Positions 44,942 through 53,572 are shown, counted from the first letter of the stretch. The stretch is DNA of 64,000 nucleotides from Nostoc sp. TCL26-01 (GCF_013393945.1 NZ_CP040297.1:62001-126000); one strand, 5' to 3'. Numbers and translations are program-made. Notes: generated from the letters alone by a model not told the origin.

Positions 44942-46327
44942 GTGACAAATAATTGCCAAATTTCTCTGCTAGAACTCATCGATATTTTTACAGAATACCG
45001 TAACTACATTATTATCAATATCCAACATCTGCAAGAAAGTTATCAGAGGACTGGGGTTAAACGTATTGCTGGATGGAGAGATGAAAAAGGCGAAATTAAT
45101 CAGCCTTGGTTGCGGACAGAATATGTCGATAATGCCCAATATATTCGCATGGGTACATTCGTATTTAATCGCAATACTGCTACCCTAAATATGCTGATTC
45201 AACGTCAAGTTAAGTTGGTGAAATTGGAGGATCAAACACCAGTACTTGAAGTTGCTGGTTTGCTTGTGAATCAGTTAAACAGCTTTAATAATTATACAAT
45301 TGTCAGTGATGGTAAGCTCAATGTAAATGCCTTAAAAGTCAAAATTAGTAACAAAAAACTGTTTAGCTTACTCAAACTCAAAAATATCCTCAATGACGAG
45401 AAATTTGATTTTTGTCAGGAATATACTATTCGATTGGATAATTTACCAATAGTACCTAGTGAAGTAAATTATCCTAGCCTTGATGGTTTATTCTCAGAAC
45501 TGGCAGAAATCAAAGTACTTTCTAGCATTATTTCTGCTTATCTTAAAGGAGAGTCTGATGTATTTGTCCCAAATCAATTAGCAGAGTTGAAAAATAACTA
45601 TCTCTCCAAGAGTGTTTATGTGAATTTTCCCACCACTAACAAATATAGCGATCGCCAACAAGCCATAGCTAATAGCACGCTAGAATCAAAGTTTAGCTAC
45701 AAGATTGATATTGGTAGTCCAGAAATTTTGAATCTGAGTAAGTTTTATTCTGCTAATAAATTTTTGGATAAAATGTATCGTGTTTATGATGCAGAAACTG
45801 GAGAAATATTTACTAAACCAAGTTTAGCGATCGCTTTCCAAAAAAATCTCGCTTTTCGGCATAAGTTACAATCAAATCGCATCAAAATTACCAAAGTTGA
45901 TGAATTTATGCAGGCGATTTTTGATGATTTTTTGGGCTTGGCAAGTAACGGTATTGTGCAACAAATTCTTGGCAAAGTTGGTGCTGATAACTTAGTACAA
46001 ATATTACAAGACAAAAATTCCGGCAAGAATATCGATAAAGATAACATGGTAGCAGCCTTGACAGATGCTAAAGCTAAGTTAGAAGATTGTGCAGAGAAAA
46101 TTTATCAAACTAAAGTCTCTCCTTGGGTATTTTACATTGGTGTAACTGGCAGATTACCTAATGCCATTACTGCGCCAGCCATGATGGCTGAAGAACTTGC
46201 TGCTCAATATCCTAACTTGCAGTTTTCTAAACATGAGCAATCAGGGACATTTTTTGTAGTTGGCAATAGTCTGATCAGCGTATATCCCCAACTTGAGTAC
46301 TATAGTAAGCAGGTCGCTGTGGCATAA
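44942..46327 (+). CDS. Unrecognised 461-residue cytoplasmic protein
   Basis: I do not recognise this gene. I start it at GTG 44942 because GGAG lies 9-13 bases upstream; a TTG at 44921 is the alternative. The sequence is mostly polar with no signal peptide or membrane segment. Regions that stand out are an N-terminal helical part (LLELIDIFTEYRNYIIINI), a central GLFSELAEIKVLSSIISAYL, a helical block near residues 340-400 (FDDFLGLASNGIVQQILG) and a Gly-rich VFYIGVTGRLPNAITAP near the C-terminus. There is codon usage and HIP1 content like its neighbours. It is followed by a 12-bp stem hairpin, so it is probably monocistronic. Confidence 0.6.
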   Translation: MTNNCQISLLELIDIFTEYRNYIIINIQHLQESYQRTGVKRIAGWRDEKGEINQPWLRTEYVDNAQYIRMGTFVFNRNTATLNMLIQRQVKLVKLEDQTPVLEVAGLLVNQLNSFNNYTIVSDGKLNVNALKVKISNKKLFSLLKLKNILNDEKFDFCQEYTIRLDNLPIVPSEVNYPSLDGLFSELAEIKVLSSIISAYLKGESDVFVPNQLAELKNNYLSKSVYVNFPTTNKYSDRQQAIANSTLESKFSYKIDIGSPEILNLSKFYSANKFLDKMYRVYDAETGEIFTKPSLAIAFQKNLAFRHKLQSNRIKITKVDEFMQAIFDDFLGLASNGIVQQILGKVGADNLVQILQDKNSGKNIDKDNMVAALTDAKAKLEDCAEKIYQTKVSPWVFYIGVTGRLPNAITAPAMMAEELAAQYPNLQFSKHEQSGTFFVVGNSLISVYPQLEYYSKQVAVA

Positions 46328-46406
46328 TATCAGCTAATAATTGTCTCAGACTCACTCTTGCTTTTTTGTCAGATATAACAATTCTCAATCGTTCATGAGC
46401 AACAAG

Positions 46407-46435
46407 ATACCCGACTTCTTTGCGAAGTCGGGTAT
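46407..46435 (+). terminator. Hairpin after the unrecognised 461-residue gene
   Basis: ATACCCGACTTC and GAAGTCGGGTAT form a perfect 12-bp stem with a TTTGC loop, 80 bases after the stop codon, followed by a weak TTTGAG tract. Confidence 0.55.
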
Positions 46436-46453
46436 TTGAGTATCTAAATTCTC

Positions 46454-46545
46454 ATACCATTTCCCGTTAATCATGATACACATAAATTATGTACAGACGT
46501 TGCATTGCAACGTCTCTACTGTTCATATTTAAAGGAAATTGGTAT
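46454..46545. mobile_element. ATACC-family foldback element, complete copy
   Basis: The 92-bp copy has ends ATACCATTTCCC and AAGGAAATTGGTAT and the core CAGACGTTGCATTGCAACGTC. It is nearly identical to 27106-27198. Confidence 0.7.
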
Positions 46546-46590
46546 CACATATCAGATATGATTGCTATATTTATAGAACAATACAGTTTC

Positions 46591-46738
46591 AGGACTTACG
46601 CAGTGTCACCGATTTTCCGCACTTTTTGTCAATGGTCAATGGTCAATAGTCAATAGTCCAAAAAAACTTAATTTTGACCATTGACTATGGACTATTGACC
46701 ACCCTCAGAAGGGTTTATTGGTTGAGTGCGTAAGTTCT
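46591..46738. mobile_element. 148-bp foldback with AGGACTTACGCA termini
   Basis: AGGACTTACGCA (46591-46602) is inverted as TGCGTAAGTTCT (46727-46738). The interior is a foldback of TGGTCAATAGTCAATAGTCC heptamers around an AAAAAACTTAATTTT loop, so heptamers make up the stem. Confidence 0.65.
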
Positions 46739-46773
46739 AAGTTTATCTTGATGACCTCACGGTGATTGCTTTT

Positions 46774-47658
46774 ATGAACAAAATTAATCGGGTTGCAATT
46801 GTTGGAGGAACTCATGGAAATGAATTTACTGGGGCATTCTTAATTAAAAAATTTGAACAATTTCCTCAGCTAATTCAAAAATCCAGCTTTGAAGTTTTAA
46901 CATTATTGGCAAATCCCCAAGCTTTTGCCGCAGGTAAACGTTATATTGAAAAAGATTTGAACCGTTGTTTTTTAGAGCAGAATCTCCAAGATGAAACCCT
47001 AACTAGTTATGAAGATATTCAAGCAAAAACTATAGTAAAAATGTTAGGGAAAGATAGTAAATCTCCGGTAGATATGCTGGTAGATTTACACAGCACAACT
47101 ACAAATATGCAGTTAAGCATTATTCTAGGTAATCAACATCCCTTTCTCTTAAAATTAGCCGCTTATCTTAGTTCTATTAATCCTTTAGTAAAAGTTTGCT
47201 ACACCATACCTGAAAGAGGGAGTAATTTTCTCCGTTCTCTTTGTGAATTAGGTTTTGTAATTGAAGTTGGCCCTGTAGCGCAGGGTGTGTTAAATGCGGA
47301 ATGGTTTCACAAGACTGAAGAATTAATCTACGCAATTTTAGATTATTTAGATAAATATAATCAAGGTCTGATACCCGAAATTAGTCATACACTAACACTA
47401 TATAAATATGTAGGGTCGATAGATTATCCCAGAAATGAAAACGGGGAAATTCAAGCAATGATACATCCTGCATTGCAAAATCGAGACTATGAACCATTAA
47501 ACCCAGGAGATGCTTTATTTCTAACATTAGATGGTCAAGCGATCGCCTACGCAGGCACATCAACAATTTATCCCATTTTTATTAACGAAGCCGCCTACTA
47601 TGAAAAAGGTGTAGCTATGCTATTTACCGAAAAGCAAGAATTGATTATTAATGGTTAA
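46774..47658 (+). CDS. Aspartoacylase-like zinc hydrolase
   Basis: The 294-residue protein belongs to the AspA/AstE family of zinc deacylases. Zinc ligands are His and Glu in [10 protein letters not shown] and His in [11 protein letters not shown]; the substrate-arginine motif is KDLNRCF; a catalytic Glu lies in [10 protein letters not shown]. It is predicted to hydrolyse N-acetyl-aspartate or another N-acyl amino acid. ATG 46774 ([12 protein letters not shown]) is preferred to GTG 46762. It is monocistronic, followed by the mobile element upstream of vapB. Confidence 0.88.
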   Translation: MNKINRVAIVGGTHGNEFTGAFLIKKFEQFPQLIQKSSFEVLTLLANPQAFAAGKRYIEKDLNRCFLEQNLQDETLTSYEDIQAKTIVKMLGKDSKSPVDMLVDLHSTTTNMQLSIILGNQHPFLLKLAAYLSSINPLVKVCYTIPERGSNFLRSLCELGFVIEVGPVAQGVLNAEWFHKTEELIYAILDYLDKYNQGLIPEISHTLTLYKYVGSIDYPRNENGEIQAMIHPALQNRDYEPLNPGDALFLTLDGQAIAYAGTSTIYPIFINEAAYYEKGVAMLFTEKQELIING

Positions 47659-47749
47659 AGAAGCCATCTAACTATTAAAAGAATATCGCACTGCCCTAAT
47701 TACCAACGCCGTTACAGGTAAAATATATGTATGGCAAATCCTTATCCCC

Positions 47750-47908
47750 TAAGAGGACGTTTGAAAAGTCTGTTTCTTTGTCATGTTGAATGCAGCGTAG
47801 CGGAATGAAACATCTCGGTATATGCCACAAAACCTAGATTCTTCCTTACGCTCTGCTCCAGTCAGAATGACATTTTTATACCTACCGAAACTTTTCAAAC
47901 ACCCTCTA
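47750..47908. mobile_element. 159-bp MITE-like element, copy upstream of vapB
   Basis: The ends AGAGGACGTTTGAAAAGT and ACTTTTCAAACACCCTCT are inverted, and TA flanks both sides as expected for a TA target duplication of IS630/Tc1-type elements. A second copy at 53302-53455 is about 95 per cent alike by eye. It ends 16 bases before the vapB ATG. Confidence 0.75.
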
Positions 47909-47923
47909 AGTCTAAAAACTAAG

Positions 47924-48154
47924 ATGACACAAATTACCCTTTCAGACCTCCCCAAAACCGTCCAAAGCCTAATCAACCAAGCTCAAAAAACAGGCGAGCC
48001 ACTAACCATTATTCAAAATGGTGTCCCCTTCGCCATCATTTCTCCTATTAAGAAAAAATCTCTCCTCCAAACCCTTTCTACCCTTGAACCATTGGACGAA
48101 GACTTTGCCGATTTAGACGAAGGATTATTACCTTTAGATGATATTAAGTTTTAA
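47924..48154 (+). CDS. Antitoxin of a VapBC/Phd-type pair
   Basis: The 76-residue protein reads MTQITLSDLPKTVQSLIN, GEPLTIIQNGVPFAIISPI and an acidic tail ending LLPLDDIKF, the Phd/YefM-like antitoxin pattern. A start at 47822 lies within the mobile element and would add 34 unlikely residues. The stop is followed after two bases by the toxin ATG at 48157. The insertion just upstream may have replaced its promoter. Because the toxin is disrupted, the antitoxin may now act alone. Confidence 0.78.
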   Translation: MTQITLSDLPKTVQSLINQAQKTGEPLTIIQNGVPFAIISPIKKKSLLQTLSTLEPLDEDFADLDEGLLPLDDIKF

Positions 48155-48156
48155 AA

Positions 48157-48567
48157 ATGAGTTATTTGTTCTTGTTAGATACAAACATCATTTCCGATCT
48201 AATTAAAAATCCGAGGGGGGTGATATTTTCAAAAATTCAAAATGTTGGAGAAGACAAAATTTGTACAAGTATTATTGTAGCTTGTGAATCAAGATTTGGA
48301 GCTTAAAAAAAGAACTCTCAAAAGCTCATAGAAAAACTTGAAATAATCTTGGATAGTATCGAAATACTATCCCTAACTCATCCAGTAGAGCAATATTACG
48401 CAGAAATTCGCACGGATCTAGAACAGCAAGGTAGCCCGATAGGAGGTAATGACTTATTAATTGCTGCCCATGCTTTGACATTAAACCTAACAGTTATTAC
48501 CGCCAATTTTCGTGAATTTTGTCGCATTCCCAATTTAAAAGTAGAAAATTGGCTCGAACCTGATTAA
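48157..48567 (+). pseudogene. PIN-domain VapC-like toxin with in-frame stop codon
   Basis: The frame from ATG 48157 reads MSYLFLLDTNIISDLIKN (PIN acidic residue in LLDTN) through ACESRFGA, then TAA at 48304-48306. The same frame continues with KKNSQKLIEKLEIILDS, GNDLLIAAHALTLNLTVITAN and FCRIPNLKVENWLEPD to 48567. One base change (for example GAA to TAA) would account for the stop. Both halves are otherwise intact, so the loss is recent or the stop is a sequence error. VapC toxins are Mg-dependent RNases that cleave tRNA or rRNA. Confidence 0.85.
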
Positions 48568-48580
48568 ACAAGCTACAGTC

Positions 48581-49474
48581 TCATCTCTCCCCTAAATGAA
48601 TTGCCTTCCTCAACAATGGGGGAATTAAAGAAGGACGTTCGGCTACGGGAACATCGGCGGCGGCGAAAGCGGCAATTTTGCTTTGAGCAGTGCCAAAATT
48701 AGGAGGACGACCGATAACAGTTGCTAATGTACCAGTTTGTCGCCAAGTTTTGCCTGGTGGTGCGTGTCTACCTGCGATGTAAGCAATGACTGGCTTATCA
48801 ATGGCTTCAGCAATGTAACGTGCGGCGGTTTCTTCGCTATCACCACCTGGTTGTCCGACCAAAACGATCGCCTCAGTACTTTCATCTTCGTCTAAAATCT
48901 GCAACCATTGGAGAAAGGAAGATCCAACGATCGCATCACTACCAATACTCACACTAATCGATTGTCCTAAGCCTGCTTGAGTGAGTTCCCGCGCTACTTC
49001 ATAGGTGAGGGTACTGCTACGACTGACAATACCAACTGACCCTGGAGTATAGAATTCTCTAGGCTGAGTCCCTAAGAGAATCTTGCCTGGGACAATAATA
49101 CCAGGGCTATTGGGGCCGACTACCAAAGTTTCGCAGGCTTCAGCTTTACGGAGGAGTTGCACCATATCCAACGGCGGCACACCAGCAGTAATAATAATAA
49201 TCTGACTAATCCCACAAGCGATCGCCTCTAATGCCGCATCTAGGACTTGATAGGGATGGACACAAAGAATAGTTGTGTCAATCGTGCCAAACTGTGATAA
49301 TGTTTCCTCTACTAAATCAAAGACTGGCAAATCATAAAGTTGCTGTCCACCACATCCAGGCGCAACACCCGCAACCAAATTTGTCCCATAAGCTTTCATT
49401 TGAGCAATCTGAGTCGCTGAGATGAATTCATCAAAGCCTTGAATAATAATTTTGCTATCGGGGGTTAAGTTCAT
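48581..49474 (-). CDS. Diverged succinyl-CoA ligase alpha-subunit-like protein
   Basis: The 297-residue protein (ATG 49474) aligns along its whole length with SucD: AYGTNLVAGVAPGCGG, LPVFDLVEETL, IIIITAGVPPLDM, VGPNSPG, VGIVSRSSTLTYE and PVIAYIAGRHAPPGK. Several catalytic features are changed. The phospho-His segment MGHAGAI of E. coli is WRQTGTL here (Gln246 at 48737-48739). GEIGG is GQPGG. The CoA-binding GFTGSQG is GFDEFIS. The CoA ligase reaction through phospho-histidine therefore looks impossible. It lies downstream of the matching beta-like gene. Function unknown; the annotation as SucD should be treated with caution. Confidence 0.75.
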   Translation of the reverse strand: MNLTPDSKIIIQGFDEFISATQIAQMKAYGTNLVAGVAPGCGGQQLYDLPVFDLVEETLSQFGTIDTTILCVHPYQVLDAALEAIACGISQIIIITAGVPPLDMVQLLRKAEACETLVVGPNSPGIIVPGKILLGTQPREFYTPGSVGIVSRSSTLTYEVARELTQAGLGQSISVSIGSDAIVGSSFLQWLQILDEDESTEAIVLVGQPGGDSEETAARYIAEAIDKPVIAYIAGRHAPPGKTWRQTGTLATVIGRPPNFGTAQSKIAAFAAADVPVAERPSLIPPLLRKAIHLGER

Positions 49475-49482
49475 AAAATTAG

Positions 49483-49681
49483 TCAATGGTCAATGGTCAA
49501 TAGTCATTAGTCAATGGTCATTAGTCAATGGTCAATGGTCAGCACTCTCCGACTTCCGACTTCCGACTTCCACTCAGCACTCATCACGGGCTAAACGCCC
49601 CGCTTCCGCTAACAGCACTCAACACTCCCTCACTCCCTCACTCCCTCACTCTCTCACTCCCTACTCAGCACTCATCACTGA
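49483..49681. repeat. Repeat block between the two ligase-like genes
   Basis: TAGTCAA/TGGTCAT heptamers (49483-49541), CCGACTT units (49547-49570), a reversed 48-bp module (49572-49619) and CTCCCTCA units (to about 49665) fill the gap completely. Confidence 0.8.
49572..49619 (-). repeat. 48-bp module with GGGGCGTTTAGCCC hairpin, copy 3 (inverted)
   Basis: It is the reverse complement of copy 1 with TGATGAGT in place of one TGCTGAGT unit, between the beta-like and alpha-like ligase genes. Confidence 0.8.
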
Positions 49682-50902
49682 TTAAGAAACTTTCTTATAA
49701 GTTTGTGCTTTAGCCAAGCGAATTGATTCTGCTACGGCTTCATCTAAATTTTCTACCAGTGTTACGCCATGATGATGAGTAGCAAATGTTGCTAGGACAT
49801 CCTTAGCTGTGTCTAACTCGGAACCGGCTAGACGGATAACTAAGTGGGGGAACTGTGACTGGCGACGGTTTTTATTGCCATTAGTACCGTTATCTCCATG
49901 ATTTTGTTGCAGCGAGTTGACGATAACTTGTGCTGCTAATTCGGGTTGAGGGATACTACCCAGGAGATTAATTAAGATTACTTGAGTATTTTTGTCAGCT
50001 GCTAAAGTATCTAGACCTTGAGAGAGGCGATCGCTAAACGTAGTTGAAGATAAATCTCTAATTGCTGCGTGTCTGAGATTTAAGCATACTCCTATTTGAC
50101 CACCGGCATCAGCAACTAAATCACTAGTTGCCATAATTGAACCAGTCCCATTACCTAAAATGCCGATTTTGTTGCGTGTTTTCAAACTCTCCAAATCAGC
50201 TATCTTGCCATTTGCGGGACTAATCCCCCGATGACGATAGCTGACTTTTGCTGCCATGGCCGCAATTTCTGGATGTCGCCCAATTGCCCGTTCATTGACT
50301 CTCACCTTACCATTAAGAGCCATTACCTCCCCAGAAATATTCACACCTAAAGGATTAATCTCTACTAAATCCAAGTCTTTCTGGACAAATAACTGGTACA
50401 TTTTCTCTAAAACATTGCTGACAGACTGCATGAGAGTGCCTTGCAAACCCATCTTTAAAGCCAGTCTCCGCGCATAGAAAGGCGAGAATTCTTGTTCGAC
50501 AACCACATACTGAATTTGCTCGTCTGTCAGTTCCCAATCAATATCTGCTGTGGTGGAACCCAACAATACAGGTCGGCAAACAGCCGTATCTAGGACTACT
50601 GCCAGATAAAATTCTTGGTGAGCATCATATTTAGATTCTGCCAGTAACACCTCTGGTAACTCGCCCCAGATAGATAAATTAAAGATATTTTGTGCTGCGG
50701 CGATCGCATCAATGGTAGTTTCTACCATCCTCACACCACCTGTTTTTTCCCGTTCTCCTGCGTGTACTTGAGATTTCAATACAATTGGATAGCGAATTTT
50801 GAGCCGCTTCAAATCTGTGGGATGGTCAATTCTTTGAGATGGTAATACAGGAATACCAATTTCTCCAAACCATTCTTTAACTTGATACTCTAATAAATCC
50901 AT
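49682..50902 (-). CDS. Diverged succinyl-CoA ligase beta-subunit-like protein
   Basis: The 406-residue ATP-grasp protein follows SucC: MDLLEYQVKEWFGEIGIPV, VLKSQVHAGEREKTGGV, LDLVEINPLGV, KIGILGNGTGSIMAT. The ATP-grasp lobe is fairly conserved, but the C-terminal domain is altered: FLDVGGGA of E. coli is CLNLRHAA and VNIFGGI is INLLGSI. An Asn/Gly-rich insertion lies near residue 335-345. It is the upstream gene of a two-gene unit with the alpha-like protein, and the two appear to have diverged together. ATP binding may persist while CoA chemistry is doubtful. Confidence 0.75.
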   Translation of the reverse strand: MDLLEYQVKEWFGEIGIPVLPSQRIDHPTDLKRLKIRYPIVLKSQVHAGEREKTGGVRMVETTIDAIAAAQNIFNLSIWGELPEVLLAESKYDAHQEFYLAVVLDTAVCRPVLLGSTTADIDWELTDEQIQYVVVEQEFSPFYARRLALKMGLQGTLMQSVSNVLEKMYQLFVQKDLDLVEINPLGVNISGEVMALNGKVRVNERAIGRHPEIAAMAAKVSYRHRGISPANGKIADLESLKTRNKIGILGNGTGSIMATSDLVADAGGQIGVCLNLRHAAIRDLSSTTFSDRLSQGLDTLAADKNTQVILINLLGSIPQPELAAQVIVNSLQQNHGDNGTNGNKNRRQSQFPHLVIRLAGSELDTAKDVLATFATHHHGVTLVENLDEAVAESIRLAKAQTYKKVS

Positions 50903-51452
50903 TGTTATGCACCTCTTAATTTACACTTTTAGAGAGTCTCTACGGTGCTACTTCCCAGGTTTTATCGCACCTTCATCATATAATCAGGCTGAGTCAACTA
51001 TAAAAAACCTATTTTTTACGTATCAATTTTATCGAATCCAGTAAATATAGCAAATTAATTTCTAGCACTAACTCTAGAGATTTGCTCTATCTGGGGTAAT
51101 TGATATTATCAGTAAATATACAGTTAGACAATAAGATGTAGGGGGAGTGAGAGAGTGAGAGAGTGCTGTTAGCGGAAGCGGGGCGTTTAGCCCGTGCTGA
51201 GTGCTGAGTGAGGGAGTGCTGAGTCGAAGTCGGAGAGTAGTGACTAATGACCATTGACTATTGACCATTGACTATTGACTATTGATTATTTTTATTTTGC
51301 TGAAATTTCAGAAGTTGTGTTAAAAAGTTGGTCTATCAAATTTTGTGGTTATGGTTGGTTACACTGTGCATCTGTATTCAACAAACGAACATCTTTCTTT
51401 TTCTTCTCCTACAGATAAAAAAAATAATATAGAAAACCAGCAGGAAAGCTCT
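50903..51452. other. Intergenic region with heptamers and 48-bp module
   Basis: Bases 50903-51130 are AT-rich and should contain the promoter of the ligase-like pair. GAGAGTG units, a 48-bp module (51162-51209) and TGACTATTGACCAT heptamers (51240-51290) follow. The frame of the next gene is open from 51345 but probably untranslated before 51453. Confidence 0.7.
51162..51209 (+). repeat. 48-bp module with GGGGCGTTTAGCCC hairpin, copy 4
   Basis: It is identical to copy 1 at 7211-7258 over its whole length by eye. Confidence 0.8.
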
Positions 51453-53216
51453 ATGAAAGTAGCAGTCCAGCAGGAGGATTTACAGCTTTTAGCGAGGACT
51501 TTACAAGAACAATTCCTGGCTGAAGTTCCTTCTGGCGAATTTTTTCAGATTAAATGTGCTGTCAATAAAGATGAGTTAATGATATTGACTCAACATCCCG
51601 TTAATGTCAAGGTTAATACGGAACAAATTTTTGTTGTATTGGAAGAAGCATTGCGATCGCTACCACCATATCGGGATCAGCAAGTCCAATGTTTTCTGAG
51701 AATTGTGGGTGAAAAACTCCCCTACGCTAAACGTTCTCTGATGATGCGGGGACATGGACAGGTAGAAAATCCAGCGATTCCTAAAGATGAGGTAGATGAG
51801 GAAGAGACATCTTTTTCATCCTTGGCACTACCTCTGAGTTATGATCCTGCATCTGATACCACCGATGATGAACCAGAAGAAGTCTTCGATCCTTTAGCTG
51901 GTACACCAGATTTATTAGTTACTCCACCCAAGCGCCAAATCCCACCAATTTTGTTGGGTGCTGTGGTGGGAATTGTGTTTTTAAGTGTTGGTGGTGCTTA
52001 CCTGATTACTCTTCCTTGTGTCTTGTCTGTGTGTCAAGAGTTACAAACAGCTCAACAACTGAAAATTCAATCCACAAAACTGATAGGTCGTGCTAAATCA
52101 GAACAAGAATTAATCGCTATCCAAAAACAGTTAACACAAACCAGTACAGATTTAAATACAATACCCGGCTGGTCGCCGCATCACCAGCAAGCAGAAGACC
52201 TGAAGACCAATTTATCTGGACATTCCCAAAAAATCAATCAAGTCATCACAGCGTTACAGGCGGCGACGCAAGCAGAACAAAAAATGCAAACACCCGCCAC
52301 TAGCCAAGCGGAGTTACAAGCCACACAACAACTGTGGCGACAAGCCATCACACAGTTAGAGTCCATCAATCCCAATAGTGAACTTTATAATTTAGTACAG
52401 CCCAGATTACTGAAATATCGGGTTAATTTGCAAACGGTGAATCAGCAGTTGCTATCTCAAGAAAAATGGGTGAAAAAACTAGCCGATGCCAAAGCTGTCG
52501 CCAGTGTAGCTAACAAGTGGGAAACCACTGCTAAATCCGTAAAAGATTGGCAAAAGGTACAATCTACTTGGCAAGTAGTAGTTAGTGCCTTAAGTGCGAT
52601 TCCGCCATCGAATTCAGCATATCAGCCAGCACAAGAACTATTACTAGAATATAAACCCAAACTAGCTAGAGCGCGCGATCGCGTCACTACAGAACAATTA
52701 GCAGCTAAAAGTTACGAGCAGCTGATAAGTATTGCCAACCAAGCCAAAGCCTATGAGCAGAAACAGCAATGGCAAGCAGCCGTAATCTACTGGCAACAAG
52801 CTTTGCAGACTGCTAAACAAATTTCCAATAATAGCCCATATTACAATCAAGCCCAGAGTTTAATTACACCATATTCCGAGTCTCTCAAGCAAGCACAAGA
52901 AAAACTCCAACTAAATAACGGTCAGCAACAAACTCGTGCTGATTTAGATAGAATTTGTTCTGGGGAAATGAGAATCTGCAACTTTACCCTAGACGATAAA
53001 GGAATTGTGGTCAGAATTACACCTGAGTATGAACAAGTTCTCCAAAGTAGTACTGACGATACCAAAGCTCAAGATGTCAATTCTGTGGTTGATGTTGCTA
53101 ATCACTGGCAAAGTTTACAAGAAGCCTTAAAAGTAATTAGTGAAAACGCTAATTTACCTTTGTTTATCTACAATGCTCAAGGTCAGGCAATTTATATGCA
53201 AACACCAGGAGGTTAG
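51453..53216 (+). CDS. Single-pass membrane protein with long helical outer domain
   Basis: The protein has 587 residues from ATG 51453 (MKVAVQQEDLQ, AGGA upstream); a start at 51345 is less likely. An N-terminal globular part (about 1-130) is followed by an acidic linker and one membrane segment (PPILLGAVVGIVFLSVGGAYL, about 166-190). The rest is Gln/Ala-rich helices with repeats resembling WQxAVxxWxxAL (about 200-510) and a C-terminal compact region ending PLFIYNAQGQAIYMQTPGG. I know no function. It resembles conserved cyanobacterial membrane proteins with TPR-like helical repeats. Confidence 0.7.
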   Translation: MKVAVQQEDLQLLARTLQEQFLAEVPSGEFFQIKCAVNKDELMILTQHPVNVKVNTEQIFVVLEEALRSLPPYRDQQVQCFLRIVGEKLPYAKRSLMMRGHGQVENPAIPKDEVDEEETSFSSLALPLSYDPASDTTDDEPEEVFDPLAGTPDLLVTPPKRQIPPILLGAVVGIVFLSVGGAYLITLPCVLSVCQELQTAQQLKIQSTKLIGRAKSEQELIAIQKQLTQTSTDLNTIPGWSPHHQQAEDLKTNLSGHSQKINQVITALQAATQAEQKMQTPATSQAELQATQQLWRQAITQLESINPNSELYNLVQPRLLKYRVNLQTVNQQLLSQEKWVKKLADAKAVASVANKWETTAKSVKDWQKVQSTWQVVVSALSAIPPSNSAYQPAQELLLEYKPKLARARDRVTTEQLAAKSYEQLISIANQAKAYEQKQQWQAAVIYWQQALQTAKQISNNSPYYNQAQSLITPYSESLKQAQEKLQLNNGQQQTRADLDRICSGEMRICNFTLDDKGIVVRITPEYEQVLQSSTDDTKAQDVNSVVDVANHWQSLQEALKVISENANLPLFIYNAQGQAIYMQTPGG

Positions 53217-53285
53217 ATATACTAATTTTCTATCCCACATTCTGAACTTCAATAAGTAGCATAGATGAAGAGTACTAAATCAAAA

Positions 53286-53490
53286 TAGAGACGTTGCATT
53301 GTAAGAGGACGTTTGAAAAGTCTGTTTCTTTGTCATGTTGAATGCAGCGTAGCGGAATGAAACATCTCGGTATGTGCCACAAAACCTAGATTCTTCCTTA
53401 CGCTCCAGTCAGAATGACATTTTTATACCTACTGAAACTTTTCCAACACCCTCTAACGTCTCTACACAATTTATGTGTATCATGACTTAA
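53286..53490 (-). mobile_element. Degenerate ATACC-family element interrupted by another element
   Basis: TAGAGACGTTGCATTG at 53286-53301 resumes after the insertion as ACGTCTCTACACAATTTATG and TGTATCATGACTTAA, which is the reversed core of the family. The ATACC terminus itself is lost on this side. Confidence 0.65.
53302..53455. mobile_element. 154-bp MITE-like element, nested copy
   Basis: It starts AAGAGGACGTTTGAAAAGT and ends TTTTCCAACACCCTCTA, with TA on both sides. Relative to 47750-47908 it has a 5-bp deletion (CTCTG) and a few substitutions. Removing it with one TA restores the GTTGCATTG-TAACGTC palindrome. Confidence 0.75.
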
Positions 53491-53572
53491 ACAATCTGGG
53501 CATCAAGTTTTACAAACCACCATCTCAATTACAATTAATAAAATCCACTCAAAAAATTAATAACTAATATTT

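Larger units (their letters stand above)
46328..46773. other. Intergenic region with terminator, ATACC element and AGGACTTACGCA foldback
   Basis: The 446 bases hold the hairpin at 46407-46435, the ATACC element at 46454-46545 and the foldback at 46591-46738, leaving about 35 bases before the aspartoacylase start. No ORF was seen. Confidence 0.75.
53217..53572. other. Intergenic region with nested mobile elements
   Basis: It contains a degenerate ATACC element (53286-53490, inverted) interrupted by a 154-bp MITE-like element at 53302-53455. The final 80 bases are AT-rich. There is no ORF. Confidence 0.75.

Noticed and set aside
44704..44952. 82-residue ORF upstream of the 461-residue gene
   Set aside because: It runs through a foldback repeat and shows no protein-like pattern.
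47822..47923. 34-residue N-terminal extension of the antitoxin
   Set aside because: It lies inside the 159-bp mobile element; MTQITLSDLP at 47924 is the family start.
49452..49713. Plus-strand ORFs between the two ligase-like genes
   Set aside because: They are translations of heptamer repeats and the 48-bp module.
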